Shown: piece after piece, positions 1-8,096 of the stretch
Position numbering within the stretch: position 1 is the first letter of the stretch
Layout: each line of letters opens with the position of its first letter
NCBI GenBank assembly: GCA_016705235.1
Contig: JADIYP010000006.1
Location: 248,001-312,000, forward strand
DNA length: 64,000 nucleotides
Origin: Candidatus Leptovillus affinis
GTDB lineage: Bacteria; Chloroflexota; Anaerolineae; Promineifilales; Promineifilaceae
Direction of reading: 5' to 3'
Position numbers and translations under genes: made by a program
The notes under the pieces: generated by a model
Database searches by the model: none
The model's input: only the letters and a program-made list of their open reading frames with translations
What the model was told of the DNA's origin: nothing

Positions 1-3000
1 CGAGCGAAAAGGTACGGTTTGGTTCGTCCATTTCGTTGTTCAGGATGGGGATTTCGATCACCTGCGCTTCGGTGTCGCCCTTGGCCCAGGTGAGCGTGCC
101 GGAAACGGCCGTATAATCCACGCCATCCTTCGCCGTGCCGGCCACCAGCGCATACTTCACCGTCGCTTCGTCCCCATTTTCGTTAACCACCGTCACCGAA
201 ACGGCCGCTTTCCCCGCCGATTCGGCCACGCTGACATTGGCCACCGACAAAGCCGGCACATCCTTGATGTCCGTTACGCTGAGGGTGAAGCTTTTTTGCA
301 GCGTTCCCCCCTGGCCGTCGTCTACCTGCACGCGGATGCTGAGCTGGCTCTTGGTTTCAAAGTCGATGTCGGCGGCTGTTTTTAAATCGCTGCCGTCGAT
401 GACAAACATGCCGTTGTCGGTGCTGCCGGTTCCTGAAACCAGGCTGTAGGTAAACCCGGCGCTTTGCCGCTGGAGGCGGAAGAGGGCGCGCGGTTTTTGC
501 GCGGGCTGCGCGTTCAAGGCGACGTCGGGGTCAACGGCCGTAAACGACCCCACCACCGAGCCAATACTCACATTCTCGTCAAGTTTAGACGCGCTGAAGG
601 TGATATTGGTGGGCGGGCTGTTGGGAACGGCCGTAGGCGCAAGCGTGGCCGTGGGCGCAGGCGTGGATGCTGGCGTGCTGGCGGCAATCGCCTCCAGCGG
701 CAAATCGGCGGTAGCGGCGGCTTCGGCCACCTGGCTGCTGGCCGACTGCGCGGCCTGGTCGAGAGCGGCGGCTTCTTGCGCGGCGGCATCGGCCTGGGCC
801 TGCAAGGCGGCCAATTCTTCGGCGCTGGCTCCGGCGGCGCGGGCATCGTCCAGACGCTGCTGCGCCTCAGCGGCGCGGGCTTGCGCAGCGGCGGCGTCTT
901 CGTTAGCTTTGTCAGCGATGGATTGCAGCTCTTGCAGGCGCTCGGCCTGGGCTTGTTCGATTTGCAAGAAAGCGAGATACCCCGCCCCGCCCACCAGCAG
1001 CAGGAAGAGCAAAAAGAACAGCAGCACGCGGCGCGAAATACGCGGCCGAATTTCGACCTGCCCGGTTAAGGAGTGCCAATCTGATTTTTCGGTGCGAATG
1101 CGAATTTTGAAGGGCAGCACTTTGTTTTGGGCGAACCACGGCCGTTTGCGCGGCCGCAGCGAAAAGCCCACATACGCTTCCTGGCCGGGCAGCACCTTCA
1201 ACTTTTGTTCGCCTTCGCTAAAATCGGCCAGAATGGCGTTTTGCGGCTCTTCAAAATGGAAGAGAAGCGCGTCGCTGTCGTCCAGGCCCATCACGGTGTA
1301 TTGGTTGGGGAAATTGCCACGGTCGCTGATGGTCACCCGGCAGGTGACTTTTTCTTGCAGGTTGCTGGGATGCATGTCCAGGGCAAAATTTTCCCGTTCG
1401 GCCACAAGCAACTGCGAATAGGCCACTTCAACCTCGCCTTTGTCGGTGGCGGCGACGATTTTCAGGGTGTGGGTTCCGGCCAACAGGTCGTTGTCCGACG
1501 AGAAACTGACCAGGGTTTCTACCGTTTTGGTTTCTTCCGGCAGCAGCTTGAAATCGGTTTGGGACAATCTGATCCAGGCGGGCTGACGGCCGTCTACCTC
1601 CAGGCGCAGACCGATGTCCTTCACCGTTACGTCCCGGTTGGTCACAGAAATTTCCAGCGGCAGTTCCGCCCCTGGCTCCAATTCTAGTTTGTTGGGCACA
1701 ATGGCAATGCCCAAAATCTCGCCGGTGGTGAATTCTGGCTCGTCATCCGGGGGTCTGATGGCGGCGGCTACCGCAGCGGCCGGTAAACCGGGCGGCGTTT
1801 GGCTAGAGGCGAACGCGCCAGCGGCAGTCCCGCCGGCAACGGCCGTCGCCATCGCAGCCAGCGTGGCCGAGGCTTCACGCTCTTTGCGCTGTTCGCTAAA
1901 GGGCTGCCAGCGCAAAAAATAAGGGCCAAGGCGCGCCGTTTCGTAGGAGGCCCAATCGAGCGGGGTGTTGTATTCCAACGGCCGTCCGGCCAAAATGGAG
2001 CCATTGGTGCTGCCCAAATCTTCAATTTGCCAGCCGGTTGGCGTGCGCAGCATCCGGGCGTGCTGGCCGGAAATGCTGCGGTCGGCCAAAACCACGTCGT
2101 TTTCGCTGTTGCGCCCCAGGGTGATGACATCTTTGTCCAGATCATGCACCTGCGATTCTTCCCACTGATGCACGATGAACAGACGAAAACCGCCGCTGGA
2201 TGTCCAGGTCTGGTGGATGTCTACGCGGTCTTCGACGGTAACGCTGGCTACCCATTTGCTGTCCAGCCATTGGGTGACCACGCCGCTGCCGTCGCCGGGA
2301 ACGGCCGTTAACATGGCGTCTTCGGTCAGGCTTTGGCGCAGGGCATAGGCCATCTCGGCGGCCGTCTGGAAGCGCTCGCTGGCCTTTTTGGCCATCGCTT
2401 TCAGGATGATGCTGTCGATGATTTCTGGCAGTTCCGGGTTGATCAGGCGCGGCGGCAGAGGCGGCTCCTGAACATGCTTGATAATATCCACCGGGGCGTT
2501 AATCTGGAAGGGAAGCTGCCCGGTGGTGAGCTGGTAAAGCAAGATGCCCAGGGAATAGATGTCGGAACGGCCGTCTAATGGCAAATTTTCGCATTGTTCC
2601 GGCGACATATAAGCCAGCGACCCCATAAACGGATTCGTCGCCGCCTCATCGCCTTCTTTAAGCGGCACAGCCAGGCCAAAATCAATAATCACGGCCTGGC
2701 GCGGCTGCCCGCCGACCGCCTCGCGCAAGCGCAGCAAGATGTTGCCCGGCTTAATGTCGCGGTGGATCAAGCCGCGTTGGTGGGCGTAGGCCAATCCTTC
2801 GGCGATTTGTGAACCCAGGGCGATGGTTTCCGCCAGCGGCATTTTTCGTCCTGACCATTGCAACTGCTTCAAATAATCAATCAGACTGCCGCCCTCGATA
2901 TGCTCCATAACGATAAACGGCGAGCCTTCGTAATCGCCTGTGTCATAAATTTTGACAATGGACGGGGAATTAAACTGCTGAATGGCTGCCGCTTCCAGAG

Positions 3001-3172
3001 CAAAGCGCTGGCGGAACTGTGGCTTGTTGACAAGGGTGTCCAGCATGATTTTGATGGCCACGGGCCGATCATTTTTGAGATCGTAAGCGCGGTAGACCAC
3101 CCCCATGCCGCCTTCGCCGAGCAGGGCTTCTATCTGGTATTGTTTTATTTGGACGCCAATAAATTGTTTCAT
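1..3172 (-). CDS. Membrane Ser/Thr protein kinase with FHA, cadherin-like and Calx-beta domains (partial)
   Basis: The reading frame opens at ATG 3172 and stays open to the window edge (1057 codons), so the C-terminus is missing. Residues 1-270 form a Hanks-type kinase with an intact glycine loop (GEGGMGVVY), VAIK lysine, HRDIKPGN catalytic loop and DFG, so it should be active. An FHA domain follows at about 350-400 (TLGRNSEND, then SGQHA and STNG). After Ig-like segments comes a membrane helix near 713-731, a coiled coil rich in Ala, Glu and Gln to about 800, a Pro/Thr linker, a cadherin-like domain (about 857-960) and the start of a Calx-beta domain. The kinase and FHA should be cytoplasmic and the adhesion-type domains outside. 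It lies 176 bp downstream of a related kinase-like gene and, with it, follows the injection-system genes on the same strand. A sensor or effector role for that system is inference. Confidence 0.9.
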   Translation of the reverse strand, partial: MKQFIGVQIKQYQIEALLGEGGMGVVYRAYDLKNDRPVAIKIMLDTLVNKPQFRQRFALEAAAIQQFNSPSIVKIYDTGDYEGSPFIVMEHIEGGSLIDYLKQLQWSGRKMPLAETIALGSQIAEGLAYAHQRGLIHRDIKPGNILLRLREAVGGQPRQAVIIDFGLAVPLKEGDEAATNPFMGSLAYMSPEQCENLPLDGRSDIYSLGILLYQLTTGQLPFQINAPVDIIKHVQEPPLPPRLINPELPEIIDSIILKAMAKKASERFQTAAEMAYALRQSLTEDAMLTAVPGDGSGVVTQWLDSKWVASVTVEDRVDIHQTWTSSGGFRLFIVHQWEESQVHDLDKDVITLGRNSENDVVLADRSISGQHARMLRTPTGWQIEDLGSTNGSILAGRPLEYNTPLDWASYETARLGPYFLRWQPFSEQRKEREASATLAAMATAVAGGTAAGAFASSQTPPGLPAAAVAAAIRPPDDEPEFTTGEILGIAIVPNKLELEPGAELPLEISVTNRDVTVKDIGLRLEVDGRQPAWIRLSQTDFKLLPEETKTVETLVSFSSDNDLLAGTHTLKIVAATDKGEVEVAYSQLLVAERENFALDMHPSNLQEKVTCRVTISDRGNFPNQYTVMGLDDSDALLFHFEEPQNAILADFSEGEQKLKVLPGQEAYVGFSLRPRKRPWFAQNKVLPFKIRIRTEKSDWHSLTGQVEIRPRISRRVLLFFLLFLLLVGGAGYLAFLQIEQAQAERLQELQSIADKANEDAAAAQARAAEAQQRLDDARAAGASAEELAALQAQADAAAQEAAALDQAAQSASSQVAEAAATADLPLEAIAASTPASTPAPTATLAPTAVPNSPPTNITFSASKLDENVSIGSVVGSFTAVDPDVALNAQPAQKPRALFRLQRQSAGFTYSLVSGTGSTDNGMFVIDGSDLKTAADIDFETKSQLSIRVQVDDGQGGTLQKSFTLSVTDIKDVPALSVANVSVAESAGKAAVSVTVVNENGDEATVKYALVAGTAKDGVDYTAVSGTLTWAKGDTEAQVIEIPILNNEMDEPNRTFSL

Positions 3173-3205
3173 GATAAAAAGTGTGTCTGTCCAGGTTTCT
3201 CTGAC

Positions 3206-3269
3206 AAGACCCCAAGGGGTTGACAGCCCCTGATGCGTGACCAGAGAGGTTTCACGTATCACGCATCAG
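3206..3269. repeat. Intergenic palindromic repeat and hairpin
   Basis: The 176-bp gap between the two kinase genes holds a degraded AGACCCC-AAGGGG repeat at 3206-3222. Next to it is a hairpin with 11-bp perfect arms, CTGATGCGTGA at 3230-3240 and its complement at 3259-3269, with an 18-nt loop. A related TGATGATGCGTGG hairpin lies at 18491-18538, so this is a second small interspersed family. There is no T tract, so it is not an obvious intrinsic terminator. Confidence 0.55.
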
Positions 3270-3348
3270 ACCAAACCCCATGAAATCCTAAAGACCCGAA
3301 GTTTACCCTGTCATGGTGTCACTCAGCCTTAATAAAATGATAAACCAT

Positions 3349-6300
3349 TTAGGGTAAAACATAATCGATGATAAGCTGCGGTTTAACGGCCGTTTCAGAA
3401 TTGTCGCCGCTGTAGAAGCGAATCCAGTCCTCTGCGCCATCTTGATTGTTGGGCAGCGTGAAATAGAGTCTAAATTGGGTATTTCCTTGCAAATTTATAG
3501 CCTGCAAAGCATCTTCGTTGAGCAGCAGGTCGGCCCACTGTTCACTGCCGCCGACGGAGCTTAACACACCGGCGTTGACAACGGCCGCATTCGCCAGGAA
3601 ATCTTCATTTTCCAGCGCCCAACGGCCGTTAAACCCATTTTCCGGGGCGACATCCGCGTAAATTACGCCCAATTTATAAGGCGCGCCGCTGATTTCGTTG
3701 GAAAACAGACGCAGCCGCACCGAACGGATAACGGCCGTGTCCGGCAAATCCGCTGTGTCAAAACTCAGAAATCCCTTGTACTGCTGCACGCCAGAGCTGC
3801 CTTCGCCCACCTGAATCTGCGGGCCGGTGTTTACGACCGCCCAGCCCAGGCCCGTATCCTGCACCACATGACCATCCTCCGCCGACCGGCTGAACAACGT
3901 CTCGGTAAACGCGGATGGCGTGCTGGTGGGCGGCGGCGTGGGTGAGCTGGTTGGGCGCGGAGTGAAGGTTGGCGTGGGCGCAGGCGTGGGCGTGCAGCTC
4001 AACGGCGCGTCGAACTGCAAGGGATCAGAGCAAAAACGGTTCACTTCCAGGCCATCAGACACCCGATCGTTGTCCGTGTCGGCGCTGAGCGGGTCTGTGC
4101 CGGCGGTCAGTTCTTTCGCGTCGCTCAGGCCATCGCCATCGGTATCGGCCAGATTGGGGTTGGTGCCCAGTTCAAGTTCACGGCCGTCTGGCAGCCCATC
4201 ATGGTCGGTATCGGCTTCGCGGGGGTTGGTTCCCTGAACGTACAGCTCGTCGAAATTACTCAAGCCATCGCCGTCTAAATCGCCGGGGGCGGTGATGGCG
4301 CTGGCCAGGGCGCGGTTAACCAGCGTGAGATAGGCGACCATGCCGCCCAGGCAAGCGATTAGCAGCAACAGCAGCAGAATAATCGGCCACACCCGCGAAC
4401 GGATGCGCGGTTTTACTTCCAACTGTCCGGTGACAGTCTGGCTTTTTTGGCCGGCCGTGCTGATTTGGAAGGCAAACGGCCGTGTCTGATTTTGCTGCGC
4501 CCAGAACGGCCGTTTGCGAGGCCGCACCTGCACGCGCACAGTTTCTTCCGCTCCGGCAGGCGAAGCCACCTGGACAACCAGTTCATCGGGGAACTTCACT
4601 TTTTCATAATTGGCGGGCGGCGGGGAAACGGCCGTTTTCGCCAAACTGCCAGAAGGCGACATCTGGCTCGCTTTCTGGCTCAGCCCCATCTGGGGCACGG
4701 CGCTGCCCAGACCGGGACTCACCTGGCTCAACATCTGCCGAGGGGCGTTGTCCAGGCGCATCAACATCCGGCGCGGCGCATTAAGAACCCGGCTGACAGC
4801 CGGCAGCCGCCGGAAAAACCGGGAGCCTTGCCGCGCGGCCTTTTTGTTCGATGGCTGGGATGCGACGGCCGTTTTTCCCTTCTCCATCGGCCGCCACAAG
4901 GCAAATTCAAACAAATTCGCCTCGTTGGCGCCGTTCACCGTAAAAACTTTTTCCTTAAACCCATCGTTGCGAATGGCGATTTCGCAATCGCCGTGGCCCA
5001 ACAGCCGCGTGGGCGTCAGGGAAACGGCAAAACTCTCCTCCGGGGGCAGCACTTCGATGGTCCCCGGAATGGTCAGGCGGTCTTCCGGGCGATTTTTAGA
5101 GCGGATGATCAGCAAATAGCGGCTGCGCCCAATGGGCAGATCGGCTTTGAAAGGCGGCTGCACGCTCAAGATCACGGTGGCGCGATCGTTGGGACGCAGG
5201 CGCAGCGGATCGGGCGGCATGGTGACCCACGCTTCAGGCAGCCGCTCCACTTCAAAAATGAATTCGTCAACGGCCGTGCCCTGATTCAACACCGTCACCT
5301 GCAATTCCGTGCGTTTACCCGGAACCACGTCAATTTCGCTAGGCGTCACCGACGCGGCAAACGGCAGCGGTTGAAAACCGGCTCCCTTACCCAACTGCAA
5401 ATGCAAAAAGAAAGGGCCGATGCGCAGCGTCTGGCGGCTTTCCCACGGCTCGGGAATATCCGGCAGCAAGGGCTTGCCATCCAGGTAAGTGCCATTTTGG
5501 CTGCCCAAATCGCGCACCTGCCAGCCGTCGGCCGTCCGTTCTAGCTGGGCGTGTTTGCGCGTAATGGAGGTGGCTGGCAGGATGATGTCGTTGCTGTCCC
5601 CTCGCCCAATGGTGATGATCTGCCGGTTCAGGTTGTGGGGGTTGTCTTTGGTAATCGTGACGCGGTCCTCGTCGATGGACCAACTGACTTCGCGGAGGGC
5701 AAGTTGTTCGGCCAGCTCCAGTTCGGTGCGAGACTCGCGAATGTCAATTTCCATTTGGGCGGCGGCCAGTCGCTCCGGCAGTTTGGCGACAATCTGGCGC
5801 AGGGCTTCGGCCATTTCCGCGCCGCTCTGATAGCGATTTTCCGGCTTTTTGGCCATCGCTTTCATAATGGCCGCGCTGACGACCGGCAGCACATCGGGGC
5901 GCACGTCATGGGGTGACGGCGGATCCTGGTATGGATGCTGACGCGCCGCTTCGGCGAAGGTGTTCACCTCGAATGGCAGGCGGCCAGTGGTTAATTGGTA
6001 GAGCAAAACGCCCAGCGAATAGACATCGGAACGGCCGTCGCGCGGCTTGCCCAAGAAAAATTCCGGCGACGAGTAAGGCAGAGAAGGAGCAAATGGCTCG
6101 GTTTCTACTTCTAGAATCGTCTTCAGCGCAAAATCGCCAATGATGGCTCGCCCAGGCAGATTGCCAGATTCTTCGGGCTTATTTTGCGGATCGAATAAGA
6201 CAACGCTGGGACGAATATCCTGGTGCAGCAGCCCTTTTTGGTGGGCATACCCCAACGCTTCGGCTAACTGCGCCCCGATAATCAACGCCTCGTCGATGCC

Positions 6301-6639
6301 CAGCGTCTGGTCTTTGAAAGCCAACTGGCGCAAATAAGCGGAGAGATTGCGGCCGGGAATGTACTCCATCGCCAGATACAAAATATCTCGCTGCGTATCC
6401 ACGCCTGCTTCGTAAACCTTGGCAATGGATGGGTGGTCCAATCGCGGCACAGCTTTAATTTCCTGCAAAAAGCGGCGGCGCAAATCCGGCTCTTGCGTCA
6501 GGTGCAGGTAGATGATTTTGAGAGCCACCAAGGACAAATTATCCAGGTCGATAGCCTGGTAAACTGTGCCAATTCGGCCCTGGCCTAAAAAGGCTTTGAT
6601 TTGATAGTGGGAGACCTGTTGGCCGACCAAATCACTCAT
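3349..6639 (-). CDS. Kinase-like FHA membrane protein with thrombospondin-3-type repeats and DNRLRE-like tail
   Basis: This 1096-residue protein has the same plan as its downstream neighbour. Residues 1-290 have a kinase fold with glycine loop (GQGRIGTVY) and VALK lysine. However, the catalytic loop reads HQDIRPSV instead of HRDxKxxN, and DFG is DFA. The base Asp and metal Asp remain, but the Asn is Val, so activity may be weak or absent. An FHA domain lies at about 340-393 (TIGRGDSND, TRKHA, GSQNGT). Two Ig-like segments precede a membrane helix near 750-772. Outside are four acidic DxDxDG repeats of thrombospondin type 3 (about 783-865), which probably bind calcium, then a Pro/Thr linker and a beta-sandwich of DNRLRE type (about 915-1096). 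It sits 395 bp downstream of the FHA-bearing baseplate gene, same strand. It may be a phospho-reader or scaffold rather than an enzyme. Confidence 0.9.
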   Translation of the reverse strand: MSDLVGQQVSHYQIKAFLGQGRIGTVYQAIDLDNLSLVALKIIYLHLTQEPDLRRRFLQEIKAVPRLDHPSIAKVYEAGVDTQRDILYLAMEYIPGRNLSAYLRQLAFKDQTLGIDEALIIGAQLAEALGYAHQKGLLHQDIRPSVVLFDPQNKPEESGNLPGRAIIGDFALKTILEVETEPFAPSLPYSSPEFFLGKPRDGRSDVYSLGVLLYQLTTGRLPFEVNTFAEAARQHPYQDPPSPHDVRPDVLPVVSAAIMKAMAKKPENRYQSGAEMAEALRQIVAKLPERLAAAQMEIDIRESRTELELAEQLALREVSWSIDEDRVTITKDNPHNLNRQIITIGRGDSNDIILPATSITRKHAQLERTADGWQVRDLGSQNGTYLDGKPLLPDIPEPWESRQTLRIGPFFLHLQLGKGAGFQPLPFAASVTPSEIDVVPGKRTELQVTVLNQGTAVDEFIFEVERLPEAWVTMPPDPLRLRPNDRATVILSVQPPFKADLPIGRSRYLLIIRSKNRPEDRLTIPGTIEVLPPEESFAVSLTPTRLLGHGDCEIAIRNDGFKEKVFTVNGANEANLFEFALWRPMEKGKTAVASQPSNKKAARQGSRFFRRLPAVSRVLNAPRRMLMRLDNAPRQMLSQVSPGLGSAVPQMGLSQKASQMSPSGSLAKTAVSPPPANYEKVKFPDELVVQVASPAGAEETVRVQVRPRKRPFWAQQNQTRPFAFQISTAGQKSQTVTGQLEVKPRIRSRVWPIILLLLLLIACLGGMVAYLTLVNRALASAITAPGDLDGDGLSNFDELYVQGTNPREADTDHDGLPDGRELELGTNPNLADTDGDGLSDAKELTAGTDPLSADTDNDRVSDGLEVNRFCSDPLQFDAPLSCTPTPAPTPTFTPRPTSSPTPPPTSTPSAFTETLFSRSAEDGHVVQDTGLGWAVVNTGPQIQVGEGSSGVQQYKGFLSFDTADLPDTAVIRSVRLRLFSNEISGAPYKLGVIYADVAPENGFNGRWALENEDFLANAAVVNAGVLSSVGGSEQWADLLLNEDALQAINLQGNTQFRLYFTLPNNQDGAEDWIRFYSGDNSETAVKPQLIIDYVLP

Positions 6640-6673
6640 AACTCACCGGCGGGTTCCTTTTTCGTAACAGCTT

Positions 6674-7023
6674 AGACCCAAAGGGTTTTGCCTCGTATAA
6701 CTCCAGCAATTCTCAATTTAGATCAGGCATTCGTGCGAACAAGGTAATTTCTTTGCACTTTACGCTGAACTGTCATGCTGAGCGGAGTTTTCGGAGCGAA
6801 GCATCCCCATGTATTGGTCATTAGGGCTGAACGGGATGCTTCGGAGGATGCTTCGGCAAGCTCAGCACAGGCTCTCAGCATGACACATTTCTGGTTAAAT
6901 TGAGAATTGCTGGTGTAACTCCAAATTGCTTGGCGTCAAACCCTTTGGGTCTTTAAGATGAGACCCAAAGGGTTTTGTTCCATATAACTCCAAATTGCTT
7001 GGCATCAAACCCTTTGGGTCTTT
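6674..7023. repeat. Two tandem copies of the AGACCC palindromic repeat, the first interrupted
   Basis: The 395-bp gap holds two copies of one repeat. The second copy (6961-7023) is compact: AGACCCAAAGGGTTTTG, then about 28 nt containing ATAACTCC and AAATTGCTTGGC, then the complementary end CAAACCCTTTGGGTCT. The first copy has the same left end at 6674-6690 and the same right end at 6938-6952, but about 215 bp of foreign sequence sits between its ATAACTCC and AAATTGC parts. The repeat ends could form a hairpin between gene 3349-6639 and the injection operon. No protein-coding potential is seen here. Confidence 0.75.
6703..6915. mobile_element. MITE-like insertion with 18-bp terminal inverted repeats
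   Basis: The element begins CCAGCAATTCTCAATTTA (6703-6720) and ends with the exact complement (6896-6913). TAACTCC occurs immediately on both sides (6698-6704 and 6916-6922), consistent with a 5-7 bp target duplication. Inside are nested inverted repeats: TGTCATGCTGAG near 6772 and CTCAGCATGACA near 6873, plus internal GATGCTTCGG repeats. It encodes no transposase, so it would need one in trans. The uninterrupted neighbour repeat shows what the empty site looked like. Confidence 0.65.
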
Positions 7024-7034
7024 AAGAGTTGGTT

Positions 7035-8087
7035 TCATTCTATGAATTGCAGCGTGTAGCTGGTATGGGCAGGTTTGTTGGCGTTGATGAGCCGTTCAAC
7101 GGCCGTGCGGTTCACTTCGCGTTCGGCAATGGCAATGCGGACGGCAAAAGTAAAGTCGTCCAAATTTTCGTTCTGGTCGTCGATTTCCACCTGACGGCCG
7201 GTATATAGTTCCAACACCCGGCGTAAGGCCCAGGCTGTGCCGCGCCGCCGATAGATCAGATGGGCTTCCATCAGCAGAGCGCGCTGCGCCGCCTCGCTCC
7301 AGGTGGCGTCGAAGCTCAGATCGTACCAGTTTGCCAACCAGGGCAAAAATCCGGCGGGCGCGGTCTGGGGGTCCAGAAAAAGGTCGAAATTGTCGATGGT
7401 CCATTCCAGCGGGGCCAAAATCGACTCCAACATGGCTAAAAAGCGGGTGAGGAAGCTTTTTTCGCCGCCGCGATAAATGTCCGGCAGATAATCCAGATAG
7501 CGGCTGTGGGTAAGAGACAGACCGGGCGGCAGGCTGAAGGAGAATGGCTCTTCGGCCGGCTGGGTGGGGCCGTCGCCACGGCCGTTGCGCCCACTGCCGC
7601 CTGTTGCGGCCAGCGGCACAGTCGAGGCGGAGACCCATTCTTGGGCCGGTGGCGGCGCAGGCGGCGGTTGAGGGGCAGGCGGTGTTGGCTGGGCAGCGGG
7701 TTCTGAGGAGGGGGAAACGGCCGTAACCACTTCTTCCTCTACCTTGGTCGGCTCACTGGTGGGTTCTACGCCGCCAACTCCCACCTTTTCATACGCCAGA
7801 TGAAACGCGCCGATCACAATTTCGTCGCCGGAATTGAGGCCGAGGGGCTGGTTGGCGGCAAGCGTCTGACCATTGACCTGCGTGCCGTGCGTGCTGCCCA
7901 GGTCGATCAGCCGACAGACGTCGCCCTGACAATCGAATTCGGCGTGATGGCGCGAAACCAGTGGATGCGCCAACACCAAATCGCTGCCAGCCTGCCGCCC
8001 AATCGTCGTCCTGCCCGGTGGGATGAGGTAGGTTTGATTGACCTGTGGGCCGCTGATTTGTACCTGATGGACGACTTCCTCGAACAT
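7035..8087 (-). CDS. FHA domain fused to phage tail protein I-type (Afp12/gpI-like) baseplate protein
   Basis: ATG 8087 is preferred over an upstream TTG because AGGAG lies 7 nt before it (350 residues). Residues 1-100 are a textbook FHA domain: TTIGRQAGSD with the conserved Arg at 31, SRHH at 45-48 and DLGSTHGTQVNG at 62-73, so phosphothreonine binding residues are present. A Pro/Ala-rich linker runs to about 190. Residues 200-350 match the tail protein I family (YLDYLPDIYR, LPWLANWYDL, LIYRRRGTAWALRRVLELYTG), a baseplate wedge component. The gene starts 9 bp after gpJ, the usual gpJ-gpI order in contractile tails. The domains are in one frame with no sign of misassembly. A phospho-regulated or phospho-tethered baseplate is inference. 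Confidence 0.92.
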   Translation of the reverse strand: MFEEVVHQVQISGPQVNQTYLIPPGRTTIGRQAGSDLVLAHPLVSRHHAEFDCQGDVCRLIDLGSTHGTQVNGQTLAANQPLGLNSGDEIVIGAFHLAYEKVGVGGVEPTSEPTKVEEEVVTAVSPSSEPAAQPTPPAPQPPPAPPPAQEWVSASTVPLAATGGSGRNGRGDGPTQPAEEPFSFSLPPGLSLTHSRYLDYLPDIYRGGEKSFLTRFLAMLESILAPLEWTIDNFDLFLDPQTAPAGFLPWLANWYDLSFDATWSEAAQRALLMEAHLIYRRRGTAWALRRVLELYTGRQVEIDDQNENLDDFTFAVRIAIAEREVNRTAVERLINANKPAHTSYTLQFIE

Positions 8088-8096
8088 CAACAACTC

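Noticed and set aside
4447..5544. Long plus-strand open frame antisense to the second kinase-like gene
   Set aside because: It is rich in Arg, His and Gly, lacks a ribosome site and any domain, and lies opposite a gene with clear FHA and kinase motifs. It is a shadow of high-GC codon use.
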